Assembly (NCBI GenBank): GCA_045531495.1 | Contig: JAZSED010000039.1 | Location: 1 to 26,969, forward strand | Length of the DNA: 26,969 nucleotides | Direction: 5' to 3' | Origin: URNF01 sp045531495 | Lineage (GTDB): Bacteria > Bacillota > Clostridia > Oscillospirales > Acutalibacteraceae | Part shown: positions 14,601 to 22,794 of the stretch, piece by piece | Position numbering within the stretch: the first letter of the stretch is position 1 | Layout of the letters: each line of letters starts with the position of its first letter | The notes under the pieces: generated by a model | Told to the model about the DNA's origin: nothing | The model's database searches: none | What the model saw: the letters and a program-made list of their open reading frames with translations, nothing else | Position numbers and translations under genes: made by a program

Positions 14601-15371
14601 TTAACCTCCGATGTATGCTTTGATGACCTCGGGGTCATTGAGCGCTTCTTTGGTGTCACCCTGTGCGAGAACCGTACCGAAGTTGAGAACGGTGATTTCG
14701 TCGCAAAGGCCGGACACAAATTTCATATCGTGTTCAATGAGCAGGATGGTCATATCGAAATTGTCACGGATGTACCGAATGATGTTCATCAGGTCTTCGG
14801 TTTCGTGCGGATTCATACCTGCGGCGGGCTCGTCTAACAGCAACAGCTTCGGATTGGTGGCAAGAGCACGCGCAATTTCCAGCTTTCTCTGTTTGCCGTA
14901 CGGCAGGTTGCAGGCAAGGTTGTTTCTTTCTTCTTCCAAATCGAAGATACGCAGGATTTCTTTCGCGCGGTCACGCATTTTTTTCTCGCTGCGGAAATGG
15001 CCCGGCAGACGGAACATACTGACAAACGGGTTGCATTTAAACTCGGGCTGGTTGTGCAGACCGACAAGCACGTTACGGATAACGCTCATATTGTTGAACA
15101 GGCGAATGTTCTGGAAGGTACGCGCGATACCTTTGTGGTTGATGGTTTCCTGCGTTTTGCCCGTCAGGTTTTCACCGTCAAGGAAGAACGTACCCGTGGT
15201 AGGTGCATATACACCGGTGAGCATATTGAAAACGGTGGTTTTACCGGCACCGTTGGGGCCGACCAAACCGTACAACTGCTTTTTGCGGATTTCAAGATTT
15301 AAGTCTTGTACCGCGTGCAGACCGCCGAAGGAGATGCCGAGGTTTTCGGTTTTTAAAATAATATCAGACAT
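14601..15371 (-). CDS. livG: Branched-chain amino acid ABC transporter, ATPase LivG
   Basis: The second ATPase, 256 residues. Walker A is GPNGAGKTT, the signature appears as LPYGKQRKLEIARAL (LSxGQ replaced by LPYG, as usual for LivG), Walker B is LLLLDEPAAGMNP, and the switch is LIEHDM. The start at 15371 follows AAGGAGGAG and overlaps the livM stop (TAATG); the reading frame's longer N terminus lies inside livM. Confidence 0.96.
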   Translation of the reverse strand: MSDIILKTENLGISFGGLHAVQDLNLEIRKKQLYGLVGPNGAGKTTVFNMLTGVYAPTTGTFFLDGENLTGKTQETINHKGIARTFQNIRLFNNMSVIRNVLVGLHNQPEFKCNPFVSMFRLPGHFRSEKKMRDRAKEILRIFDLEEERNNLACNLPYGKQRKLEIARALATNPKLLLLDEPAAGMNPHETEDLMNIIRYIRDNFDMTILLIEHDMKFVSGLCDEITVLNFGTVLAQGDTKEALNDPEVIKAYIGG

Positions 15372-15372
15372 A

Positions 15373-16503
15373 TTATTTCTCCTCCTTTCGCGGTTTGACA
15401 GGTGCCGAAGCATTGGGGTTCATGTCGAGAGACAGCAATTCATCCATTTGAATCTTGGTGGTAATGCGGTCCCACTTGGCATCGTCGTCCTTGATTTTCT
15501 CGGGATTTTGTTTCTTTTGGAACAATTTTGCAAAATCGAGTTTTTCTTTCAGAGGACGGAACATAGGCGCATTGTTGAACAACACCGCCAAAATAAGAAT
15601 GATGGCATAAATCAGTAATTTCAATGCCGCGAGGTCGCCTGACAATTCATTCTGCAACACGAAGTTGATGTAGGTGATAAGTACAGCGGCGATGATAGAA
15701 CCGCTGATGTTACCCATACCGCCGAGCACTACCATAACCAAAATCTCAATGGAGTAGTTGTAAGAGAAGAAAGAGTAGAGCACGGGGGTGTTAAGGTGAC
15801 CGTACAAAACACCTGCGATGCCTGCGCAGAAAGCGGCGAGAATAAATACGAACAATTTGTAGAAGGTAACGTTAATACCCATCGCTTTTGCGGCAATTTC
15901 GTTATCGCGGATAGCGGTAATGGCACGGCCGTGTTTACTGCGGATGAGGTTCTGCAGAACGACCAACACGAAAAGCACCATAATAAATGCCACGATAAAC
16001 AAGTGCTTTGCCTTGAAGGTAACGGTGTTCAGGCCGAGTGCCCCGCCGAAATACGGCAGGTTTTTGAATACGTTACGCACGATTTCACCGAAAGCCAAGG
16101 TGGCAATGGCAAGATAGTCACCTTTTAGACGTAAAGCAGGCAAACCGATGATGAAACCGAAGATAGCGGCAACCACGCCACCGATTGCCATAGAGATAAC
16201 CAGTACAACAAGAGGGCTGTCAATAACGGTGTGCAGGAAGGTTGCACAGAAACAACCGATGTACGCACCGACACACATAAAGCCCGCGTGACCGAGGCTG
16301 AGTTCTCCGAGGAAGCCTACGACAAGGTTTAAGGATACCGCAAGAATGATGCTGTAGGCGATACGGGTTAACAAAGAGATGATAGCGCGGGGTAACATAC
16401 CGGCACTGCTCATCACAACCAACACGACAAGTGCGACGGCAATAGCCATCCAGTTGATGTGATGCTTGATATTAAAAGAGCGTTTTTTCTTTTCCATGTT
16501 CAT
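15373..16503 (-). CDS. livM: Branched-chain amino acid ABC transporter, permease LivM
   Basis: Membrane channel subunit, 376 residues, with about nine hydrophobic segments, the SLNLVVGFLGELSLGHAGFMCVGAY and LRLKGDYLAIATLAFGEIVRN signatures and the coupling-helix segment RSKHGRAITAIRDNEIAAKAMGIN. After the last membrane segment (ending near LAVLFNN) a charged tail of about 60 residues runs to the end, rich in Lys, Asp and Glu, longer than in many LivM proteins. The ATG at 16503 overlaps the livH stop (TGATG); a GTG at 16506 is less likely. Confidence 0.94.
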   Translation of the reverse strand: MNMEKKKRSFNIKHHINWMAIAVALVVLVVMSSAGMLPRAIISLLTRIAYSIILAVSLNLVVGFLGELSLGHAGFMCVGAYIGCFCATFLHTVIDSPLVVLVISMAIGGVVAAIFGFIIGLPALRLKGDYLAIATLAFGEIVRNVFKNLPYFGGALGLNTVTFKAKHLFIVAFIMVLFVLVVLQNLIRSKHGRAITAIRDNEIAAKAMGINVTFYKLFVFILAAFCAGIAGVLYGHLNTPVLYSFFSYNYSIEILVMVVLGGMGNISGSIIAAVLITYINFVLQNELSGDLAALKLLIYAIILILAVLFNNAPMFRPLKEKLDFAKLFQKKQNPEKIKDDDAKWDRITTKIQMDELLSLDMNPNASAPVKPRKEEK

Positions 16504-17402
16504 CACACCTTCTCTCTTCTGCGCTTGCCGAGCAAGCCGATGGGCTTGACCAAAAGAATCAATATCAGTAAGCTGAATTCAATGGCGGTAGTATAGGGAC
16601 TCAGCACCGGGATGCTTGCGCAGATTTTCTCTACCAAACCTAACAGCACGCCGCCAATCATAGCGCCGGGGATAGAACCGATACCGCCGATAACCGCCGC
16701 GGCGAAAGCCTTGATGCCGGGCATTGCGCCGAGGGTTGGGCTGACCGACGGAATTTGGATAAGGTAGAAGAAGCTGGCGCAAGCGGCAAGTGCGGAGCCG
16801 ATAGCAAAGGTGATCATAATGATGCGGTTGACATTGACACCCATCAACTGCGCAGCACCTTTATCTTCGGAAACAGCCAGCATTGCGCGACCCGTGCGGG
16901 TCGTCTTAACGAAAACAGTCAGGGCAATCATAATCAAAGCACCCACAACGAGGGTGATGATGGTATTGACACCTACCTGGAATTTTCCAAATAAAGTAAT
17001 CGTACCGAAGGACGGCAGGGTAATCGGACGGGATTTCGAACCGAAAATCAACTGTGCCATACCTTGCAGGAAGTAGCTGACACCGATAGCGGTAATCAAA
17101 ACGGCAAGGGGAGAAGCGGTACGAAGCGGTTTGTAGGCGAGTTTTTCAACGATAACGCCTGTCAAAGAACACAGGACGATAGCAAGAAGCACGGCGACCG
17201 CAATCGCAATAATGGGGTTGGCAATCAGTCCTACCGTTACCAAAACCACGTATGCGCCCACCATAATAATGTCACCGTGCGCGAAGTTCAGCATCTTGGC
17301 GATGCCATACACCATGGTGTAGCCGAGTGCGATAAGCGCATAGATAGCGCCGAGGCTTAAGCCGTCCAAAACCGCACTCATTATTTGTAAAATTGTACTC
17401 AT
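16503..17402 (-). CDS. livH: Branched-chain amino acid ABC transporter, permease LivH
   Basis: The partner permease, 299 residues, with GLSLGAIYALIALGYTMVYGIAKMLNFAHGD at the N terminus, the LivH hallmark, and GIKAFAAAVIGGIGSIPGAMIGG near residues 225-255. The ATG at 17402 follows AAGGAG (17416-17411). It is separated from livK by about 115 bp containing a strong hairpin. Confidence 0.95.
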   Translation of the reverse strand: MSTILQIMSAVLDGLSLGAIYALIALGYTMVYGIAKMLNFAHGDIIMVGAYVVLVTVGLIANPIIAIAVAVLLAIVLCSLTGVIVEKLAYKPLRTASPLAVLITAIGVSYFLQGMAQLIFGSKSRPITLPSFGTITLFGKFQVGVNTIITLVVGALIMIALTVFVKTTRTGRAMLAVSEDKGAAQLMGVNVNRIIMITFAIGSALAACASFFYLIQIPSVSPTLGAMPGIKAFAAAVIGGIGSIPGAMIGGVLLGLVEKICASIPVLSPYTTAIEFSLLILILLVKPIGLLGKRRREKV

Positions 17403-17472
17403 TAGTTGCACTCCTTACGAGCGGTATTTCAAGGGGGATTTACACAAACAACAACGGGCAGAAAAGACAATA

Positions 17473-17502
17473 GTCTGACAGGGAGAAAACTCCCTGTCAG
17501 AC
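17473..17502 (-). other. Intercistronic hairpin between livK and livH
   Basis: A perfect 13-bp stem (17473-17485 with 17490-17502) closed by four bases; on the minus strand it is followed by TATTGTCTTTT rather than a clean T-run. Such structures after a binding-protein gene commonly either stabilise its mRNA 3' end or partly terminate, giving more binding protein than permease. Confidence 0.7.
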
Positions 17503-17517
17503 CACAGAAACAAACGC

Positions 17518-18633
17518 TTAGTTTACAGCAACGATCTGCGGCACCTTGGTGCAAGCGCCGGTAGCGTCCCAAGACATCTCACCGGTAGCGCCGTCCAGCT
17601 TGAAGGAATCGGCGGTAATCGCTTTTTTCACAGCTTCGCACAGCTCGCTCGCTTCAATAGAAGCATCATCGATGTTAGCAGCTTTCATCGCTTCATAGAT
17701 AGCGTAGATAGCGTCATAACCGTCAGCAGCAAACTGGTCGGGGGTTTCGTTGTATTTCGCTTTGTAAGTATCAACAAAGTGCTTCGGCACAGCAGCGGTG
17801 CTGTTGACGTCGAAGGGAGTGATGTAGGAGATTTTGTTGGTAACGGTATCGTCGATCTGGGCAGCAACGCCGTCAAGACCGTCGCAACCGAACAAGAACG
17901 CTTTGCAGCCTTTGGCTACACAGGTTTTGGCGATAAGGCCGGCTTCGGTGTAGTAAATGGGAAGGAAGATAACGTCGCAATCTTTGAGCGCTTCAACCTG
18001 AGTGGAGAAGTCTTTGTTGTTCTCTTTATCGAAGGTCTGTACTTTGAACGCAACGTTTTTCGCTTTCATAGCAGCTTCAAAAGCAGCGTAGATACCGGAG
18101 GAGTAAGCATCGCTGGTGTCGTAGATGGCACCGATGTTTTTGTATTCAGCTGCCAATTTGTCGGCCGCCAAAGTACCCTGGTCGGGGTCACCGAAGCAAA
18201 CGCGGAAAGCATTCGCACGGTTTTCAATCACGTTCGCCGCGGAAGCGGAGGGGGTGATGAAGAACAGGTTGTCAGCAACCGATTTGGAAGCGAAGGATTC
18301 GCAGGAACCGGAGGTAACACTACCGATGGAAATCTGCATACCTGCATCCATCAAAGCGTCGTAGCCGGTAGCCGCATCTTCAGCGGTGGCTTTGTCGTCC
18401 TTCATTTCGAACTTGAAGGTGATGTCGTTGAGGCCGCCTTTAGCGTTGATTTCTTCAATAGCGAGCATCGCACCGTTGTTAACGGAGGTGCCGTAGGAAG
18501 AAGCATCGCCGGTCAAGGGGCCGGTAGCGCCGATGAAGAATTCTTCGGCTTTCTTTTCACCACAACCCGCGAAACAGGTCGCGAGCATGGCCACTGCCAA
18601 TACGATGGCAGCGATTTTTGCAATTTTTTTCAT
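17518..18633 (-). CDS. livK: Branched-chain amino acid ABC transporter, substrate-binding lipoprotein
   Basis: Extracellular binding protein of the periplasmic-binding-protein type I fold (Leu/Ile/Val-binding family), 371 residues. It has a basic-hydrophobic signal peptide and a lipobox ending in C24 (FAGC), so it is lipid-anchored on the outer face of the membrane. The mature part begins with FFIGATGPLTGDASSYG and contains GSVTSGSCES and the TPSASA ligand-contact segment. AAGGAGAG precedes the ATG. It heads the operon and has its own strong promoter. Exact ligand preference within short-chain or branched amino acids is inferred from the liv context. Confidence 0.94.
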   Translation of the reverse strand: MKKIAKIAAIVLAVAMLATCFAGCGEKKAEEFFIGATGPLTGDASSYGTSVNNGAMLAIEEINAKGGLNDITFKFEMKDDKATAEDAATGYDALMDAGMQISIGSVTSGSCESFASKSVADNLFFITPSASAANVIENRANAFRVCFGDPDQGTLAADKLAAEYKNIGAIYDTSDAYSSGIYAAFEAAMKAKNVAFKVQTFDKENNKDFSTQVEALKDCDVIFLPIYYTEAGLIAKTCVAKGCKAFLFGCDGLDGVAAQIDDTVTNKISYITPFDVNSTAAVPKHFVDTYKAKYNETPDQFAADGYDAIYAIYEAMKAANIDDASIEASELCEAVKKAITADSFKLDGATGEMSWDATGACTKVPQIVAVN

Positions 18634-18690
18634 TTGTAACTCTCCTTTTAGGAAAATTTGTTCTTGGCTTTACATCGTTAAAATGCAAAG

Positions 18691-18725
18691 CATACTTTTT
18701 ATGCGTATTTTACAAAAAAAGTATG
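18691..18725 (-). promoter_or_regulatory. Dyad at the start of the liv leader
   Basis: The arms CATACTTTTT (18691-18700) and AAAAAGTATG (18716-18725) flank 15 nt, starting about where transcription from the livK promoter should begin. They could form a 5'-end stem or an operator; an alternative small stem GCATA/TATGC overlaps it (18690-18704). Confidence 0.45.
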
Positions 18726-18730
18726 TTGCC

Positions 18731-18760
18731 ATTATAAGATAAAAAAAGCCGCATTGTCAA
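18731..18760 (-). promoter_or_regulatory. liv operon promoter
   Basis: On the minus strand TTGACA (18760-18755), 18 bp, TATAAT (18736-18731), about 100 bp upstream of livK. Both hexamers are perfect consensus. Confidence 0.9.
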
Positions 18761-18816
18761 TAGAAATTTGTAACTTTTTGTACAAATATATAATAAATAT
18801 ATATAAGCGCGTATGT

Positions 18817-19605
18817 TTATTCACTAAAGAGGGTGATAATAGGCAAATGCGGACGGTTTTTTATGCGTATAGGTAAGGAACTGTCACCTAAACCACGGCT
18901 GACAATGACGGGAAAACCGTTTATATCGTATTTGCCGCTGATATATTGCGGAAAGAAGCCTTGACCGGGTGAAAATAACCCGCGTTTGCCCAAACGCACC
19001 TGTCCGCCGTGTGCGTGCCCGCAAACAGCACAGATACAACCGCTTTTATCTGCTTTTACGGCGTGCTCGGGGTAGTGAATAAGCAAAACAGTGGGGTAAG
19101 GCAGGTTCTGCGGGATGGGTGTGTGTGGATCCTGTACACCGTAAACGTAAAGTTTTTCACCTTTACAATCCAACGGTGCGTATTCGTCACAAAGAAACGA
19201 TGCGTTTGCGTCTTCCAACAAACCGCGATAGAGGGAAAATCGGTCTGCAACCATTTCGTGGTTGCCCGCGATGGCAAAGGTGGGAGCAATGTCCGTCAAG
19301 CCTTTCAAAAATGCCGCAAGTTCGGCTGTCGGAAAGGTGTTGTAGCGGTTGGTGAGGTCGCCTGCCAATAAAATGCCGTTTACGCGGCTATCGCTTAAAG
19401 CGGCGAGGATTTGCGCTGTATCCGCAAGGTTATCGGGTAAATGCAGGTCTGCAACAACCGCTAAACGGCAACCTGAGAGGTTCGATGACAAGTTTTTCAC
19501 CTTTACACAGATTTCTTCGACGTGTGGGGGTAGTTTTCGCCTGAAGTGAAAAAACGGTGCGGCGATACCGCGGATGCATTTTTTTATAACGGTAAGGGGA
19601 TGCAT
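18817..19605 (-). CDS. Metallophosphoesterase (YkuE/YaeI-like)
   Basis: A 262-residue calcineurin-like phosphoesterase with all metal-site motifs: D53-x-H55 (VADLHLP), D83 (LAGDLTN), N115-H116 (AGNHE), H177 (LIHYPEH) and H197-x-H199 (CGHAHGGQ). The family hydrolyses phosphoester bonds with two metal ions; the YkuE-like subgroup is often membrane-associated, and here the N terminus (about 5-28) is basic and mildly hydrophobic without a clear signal peptide. The substrate is unknown. Its ATG overlaps the stop of the upstream oxidoreductase (TAATG) with GGAGTG before it, so the two are coupled. The open frame extends upstream but only inside that neighbour. Confidence 0.85.
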   Translation of the reverse strand: MHPLTVIKKCIRGIAAPFFHFRRKLPPHVEEICVKVKNLSSNLSGCRLAVVADLHLPDNLADTAQILAALSDSRVNGILLAGDLTNRYNTFPTAELAAFLKGLTDIAPTFAIAGNHEMVADRFSLYRGLLEDANASFLCDEYAPLDCKGEKLYVYGVQDPHTPIPQNLPYPTVLLIHYPEHAVKADKSGCICAVCGHAHGGQVRLGKRGLFSPGQGFFPQYISGKYDINGFPVIVSRGLGDSSLPIRIKNRPHLPIITLFSE

Positions 19606-20492
19606 TATTTCGCACACTCCTTCATTATTTTGACGGATTTTTCGGCGGTGGCGGCAATACGGCGACGTTCTTCTGCTGAAAAGCCGTGTAACCGTTTCTT
19701 CTTCGGTAATCCCCAAATATCAAAAAGCGCGGGACCTATCCACTCAAGGTAGCCGCAGGGGGTGAAAACGCCTTTGATGATGCTGAGTGCCGCTGTGGCG
19801 GGACGCATAAAGATGACCTTCATCGGATGTTTGATAACAGCAAAAATCCATTTTGGATAATGTGCGGTGATATTGGTAAAGGTGATGCCGGGGTGTACAA
19901 CCGACAACGAAACGCGCTTTTCCCACTTGAATAGCTCATATAAAGCCAACATTAAATGGCGCTTGGCATTGCCGTACACCCTGCTAGCCGCCTTTTGCGT
20001 AGAAAAATCGGGGTCAATCGGGTCGGTTTTGGAATAACGGTGTGCAATACTCGCCACCGCTATCACTCTACCGCGCCGTTCACGTAAGAGCGGCAGCAAT
20101 TCCGAGGTTAGGTAATACGGAGAAACAAAGTTTATCTGGAAAATATTGTCAAAACCCGCCGCTGTTGTATAACGGGGGATACTGTATGCCCCCGCATTGT
20201 GTATCAGTATATCCAAAGGCAATTGCTTTAACTGTTCCGCTGCATTTTTTACCGACGTCACGTCTGCCATATCTGCAATGATGTGTTGAATGTGAATACC
20301 GTCGAATTCTGCGCGCAAACGGTCTGCCAAGGCAAAAGACCGCGCTTTGTTGCGGTCAACAAGCACAAGGGAAGCTCCGCACTGTGCCAACTGCCGACAA
20401 AGCTGTTGTCCGATACCGCCTGTGGCGCCTGAAACGGCAACCAATTTACCGTGTAAGCTGCCTGTGTTTTTTTGAACCCATTTTCTATACAT
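19605..20492 (-). CDS. SDR-family oxidoreductase
   Basis: A 295-residue short-chain dehydrogenase/reductase. The nucleotide-binding motif SGATGGIGQQL (glycines at 22, 25/26 and 28), HNAGAY (98-103), the catalytic serine in VASIA (148) and the YGNAK pair Y173/K177 are intact. The overall pattern resembles the retinol-dehydrogenase-like group with an extended C terminus, which contains a hydrophobic stretch (about 215-245). The substrate is unknown. AAAGGA precedes the ATG. The gene starts only about 20 bp after the glnN terminator and overlaps the phosphoesterase gene that follows. Confidence 0.85.
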   Translation of the reverse strand: MYRKWVQKNTGSLHGKLVAVSGATGGIGQQLCRQLAQCGASLVLVDRNKARSFALADRLRAEFDGIHIQHIIADMADVTSVKNAAEQLKQLPLDILIHNAGAYSIPRYTTAAGFDNIFQINFVSPYYLTSELLPLLRERRGRVIAVASIAHRYSKTDPIDPDFSTQKAASRVYGNAKRHLMLALYELFKWEKRVSLSVVHPGITFTNITAHYPKWIFAVIKHPMKVIFMRPATAALSIIKGVFTPCGYLEWIGPALFDIWGLPKKKRLHGFSAEERRRIAATAEKSVKIMKECAK

Positions 20493-20510
20493 ACAAAATC
20501 CTTTACCTGT

Positions 20511-20538
20511 AAAAAAAGGCGTACCGCAGTACGCCTTT
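20511..20538 (-). terminator. glnN terminator
   Basis: The 10-bp stem AAAGGCGTAC/GTACGCCTTT (20515-20524 with 20529-20538) gives, on the minus strand, a hairpin followed by a run of seven T's (including stem bases) immediately after the glnN stop. Confidence 0.88.
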
Positions 20539-20541
20539 CTA

Positions 20542-22635
20542 TTATCTTACGCCAAACAGCAAATCGCTGTAAGAGGGGAACGGCCAATAGCCCTTGCCTG
20601 TTTTTTCTTCCATCGCATCCGCGTCTGCACGCATTTCCTGCATAGCGGGGAATACGGTATCGCGGTAAAAACGTGCAATGCTTACGGTGTCCTTCAGTGC
20701 TTTTACGGTTTGCAAAGCCTCTGCGAGTGCCTCGGTTTTTTCGTAGAAACTGCAAGAAAGTGCAGAAAGCTCTGCGACCAGCTTTTCTTCCACCGCAACA
20801 CAGGTGGTGGGCAATAACTGCTTCTTGCGAAGCGCTGTTTCGCAAAGGTCGCTTTGGTATTTTTCAACCGCGGGGAGAATTTCCCGCCTTGCCATATCCA
20901 GCATAGTTTGTGCTTCGATATGCAGGATTTTCGCGTAGTTTTCCATCAGGATTTCGTGACGGGAAACCAATTCCGAGCGTGTGTATACCTTGTACTTTTC
21001 GTAGAAAGCGATATTTTCTTCGGTAATGAGACAGGGGAGTGCATCGGGAGTGGAACGTAGATTGAGTAAACCGCGTTGTTCCGCTTCCTTGACCCACACA
21101 TCGTCATATCCGTTGCCGTTGAAAATGATACGCTTGTGGTCTTTCAAAACACGAACGATAAGATTGTGTACCGCGGTATTGAAATCTTCTGCTTCTTCCA
21201 ATACGCAGGCAAAATCGTCCAAAGACTCCGCAACTGCCGTGTTCAGAACGGTGTTGGGATCCGCGACCGACTGCGAAGAACCGGGCATACGGAACTCAAA
21301 CTTGTTACCTGTGAAAGCGAGCGGGGAGGTGCGGTTGCGGTCGGTGTTGTCCTTCGGGAAACGGGGAAGAATATGTACGCCCACCTTCATAATGGTCTGT
21401 TCCTTTACGTCGTAGGCGTTACCTTGCTCGAGCGCATCCAAAATCTCGGTAAGCTCGTCGCCGAGGAAGATGGAAATAATGGCGGGAGGCGCTTCGCTGG
21501 CACCTAAACGGTGGTCGTTACCTGCACCCGCCGCGGAAATGCGGAGCAGGTCCTGGTGCTTGTCCACCGCGCGAATGACCGCGCAAAGGAACAACAAAAA
21601 CTGCGCGTTTTCGTGCGGCGTATCACCGGGCTCTAAGAGGTTGATGCCCGTATCGGTAGAAATAGACCAATTGTTGTGTTTGCCGCTGCCGTTAACACCT
21701 GCGAAGGGCTTTTCGTGCAGAAGACAAACAAGACCGTGCCGCTGTGCCACTTTTTTCATGATCTCCATAGTGAGCTGATTGTGATCGGCGGCAATATTGG
21801 TGGTGGTAAAGAGGGGCGCCAATTCGTGCTGCGCGGGCGCCGCTTCGTTGTGTTCGGTTTTGGAGAGAATACCGAGCTTCCACAATTCTTCGTCTACATC
21901 ACGCATATACGCGGAAACGCGGGATTTGATAGCGCCGAAATAATGGTCTTCCAACTCCTGACCTTTAGGCGGTTTGGCACCGAACAGGGTACGTCCGGTG
22001 AAAATCAAATCGTGACGTTTGTCAAACAATTCTTCGGGTACGAGGAAATATTCCTGCTCGGCACCGAGGGTGGTGCGTACCATACGCACGTCGTCGTGGC
22101 CAAACAATTTCAACAAACGGAGAGCTTGTTTGTTGATGGCTTCCATGGAACGCAGGAGAGGGGTTTTTTTATCCAATGCTTCGCCGCCGTAGGAACAGAA
22201 GCAGGTGGGGATGCACAAAGTATTGTCTTTGATAAACGCATAGGACGAGGGGTCCCAAGCGGTATAGCCGCGCGCTTCAAAAGTAGCGCGCAAGCCTCCC
22301 GACGGGAAGCTGGATGCATCTGATTCGCCTTTGACGAGTTCTTTGCCCGAAAACTCCATAATAACGCCGCTGTCACCGCTGGCAGACACAAAACTGTCGT
22401 GTTTTTCTGCGGTAACACCGGTCAAAGGCTGAAACCAGTGGGTATAGTGGGTCGCACCTTTTTCCAAAGCCCAATCCTTCATTGCGCTGGCAACAATTCC
22501 GGCAATAGCAGGGTCAAGATGCTTGCCAAGCTCAATGGTACGGCGCAAGGTTTTATAGGTATCTTCGGGTAAACGTTCGCGCATAACGGTGTCGTTAAAC
22601 ACCATGGTGCCGAAAATCTCCGGAACTGTACTCAT
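20542..22635 (-). CDS. glnN: Glutamine synthetase type III
   Basis: Makes glutamine from glutamate, ammonia and ATP. At 697 residues it has the length of type III enzymes (about 700) rather than type I (about 450). Family signatures include FPSGGLRATFEARGYTAWD (110-128), TLGAEQEYFLV with metal-binding glutamates (189-199), HNEAAPAQHELAP (262-273), and NGSGKHNNWS (315-324). Start after AAGGAGAGA. It is a single-gene unit with a consensus promoter and a terminator; no GlnR/TnrA-type site (TGTNA-N7-TNACA) was found in the promoter region. No type I glnA or P-II gene is in the window. Confidence 0.96.
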   Translation of the reverse strand: MSTVPEIFGTMVFNDTVMRERLPEDTYKTLRRTIELGKHLDPAIAGIVASAMKDWALEKGATHYTHWFQPLTGVTAEKHDSFVSASGDSGVIMEFSGKELVKGESDASSFPSGGLRATFEARGYTAWDPSSYAFIKDNTLCIPTCFCSYGGEALDKKTPLLRSMEAINKQALRLLKLFGHDDVRMVRTTLGAEQEYFLVPEELFDKRHDLIFTGRTLFGAKPPKGQELEDHYFGAIKSRVSAYMRDVDEELWKLGILSKTEHNEAAPAQHELAPLFTTTNIAADHNQLTMEIMKKVAQRHGLVCLLHEKPFAGVNGSGKHNNWSISTDTGINLLEPGDTPHENAQFLLFLCAVIRAVDKHQDLLRISAAGAGNDHRLGASEAPPAIISIFLGDELTEILDALEQGNAYDVKEQTIMKVGVHILPRFPKDNTDRNRTSPLAFTGNKFEFRMPGSSQSVADPNTVLNTAVAESLDDFACVLEEAEDFNTAVHNLIVRVLKDHKRIIFNGNGYDDVWVKEAEQRGLLNLRSTPDALPCLITEENIAFYEKYKVYTRSELVSRHEILMENYAKILHIEAQTMLDMARREILPAVEKYQSDLCETALRKKQLLPTTCVAVEEKLVAELSALSCSFYEKTEALAEALQTVKALKDTVSIARFYRDTVFPAMQEMRADADAMEEKTGKGYWPFPSYSDLLFGVR

Positions 22636-22677
22636 AGACGATATCTCTCCTTGTCAAAACTTGTCTATACAGAAACA

Positions 22678-22706
22678 ATTATACTGTTACACCGCTTGGT
22701 TGTCAA
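22678..22706 (-). promoter_or_regulatory. glnN promoter
   Basis: On the minus strand TTGACA (22706-22701), 17 bp, TATAAT (22683-22678), 43 bp before the start codon. Confidence 0.9.
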
Positions 22707-22724
22707 GGTATTTTCCAAATGTCT

Positions 22725-22759
22725 TGTCATTGACATTTCCGGGTGTTTTCCGCTATAAT
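22725..22759 (+). promoter_or_regulatory. Promoter of the DUF5662-esterase pair, with a palindrome on its -35
   Basis: TTGACA (22730-22735), 18 bp, TATAAT (22754-22759), divergent from the glnN promoter. The -35 is the right arm of a perfect palindrome TGTCATTGACA (22725-22735). Confidence 0.85.
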
Positions 22760-22794
22760 AATGTGTGACGAACAGGTGAAAGCAGGAGACGGGT

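Noticed and set aside
14611..15618. 335-residue plus-strand open frame opposite livG and the end of livM
   Set aside because: It is the antisense of two well-identified genes and has the low-complexity Ser/Arg/Leu composition of shadows.
17779..18639. 286-residue plus-strand open frame opposite livK
   Set aside because: Antisense to a clear lipoprotein gene; Gly/Val/Phe-rich shadow composition and no start signals.
21676..22323. 215-residue plus-strand open frame opposite glnN
   Set aside because: Antisense to conserved glutamine synthetase motifs; no ribosome site.
22636..22794. GlnR/TnrA operator at glnN
   Set aside because: No TGTNA-N7-TNACA match with the right spacing on either strand.
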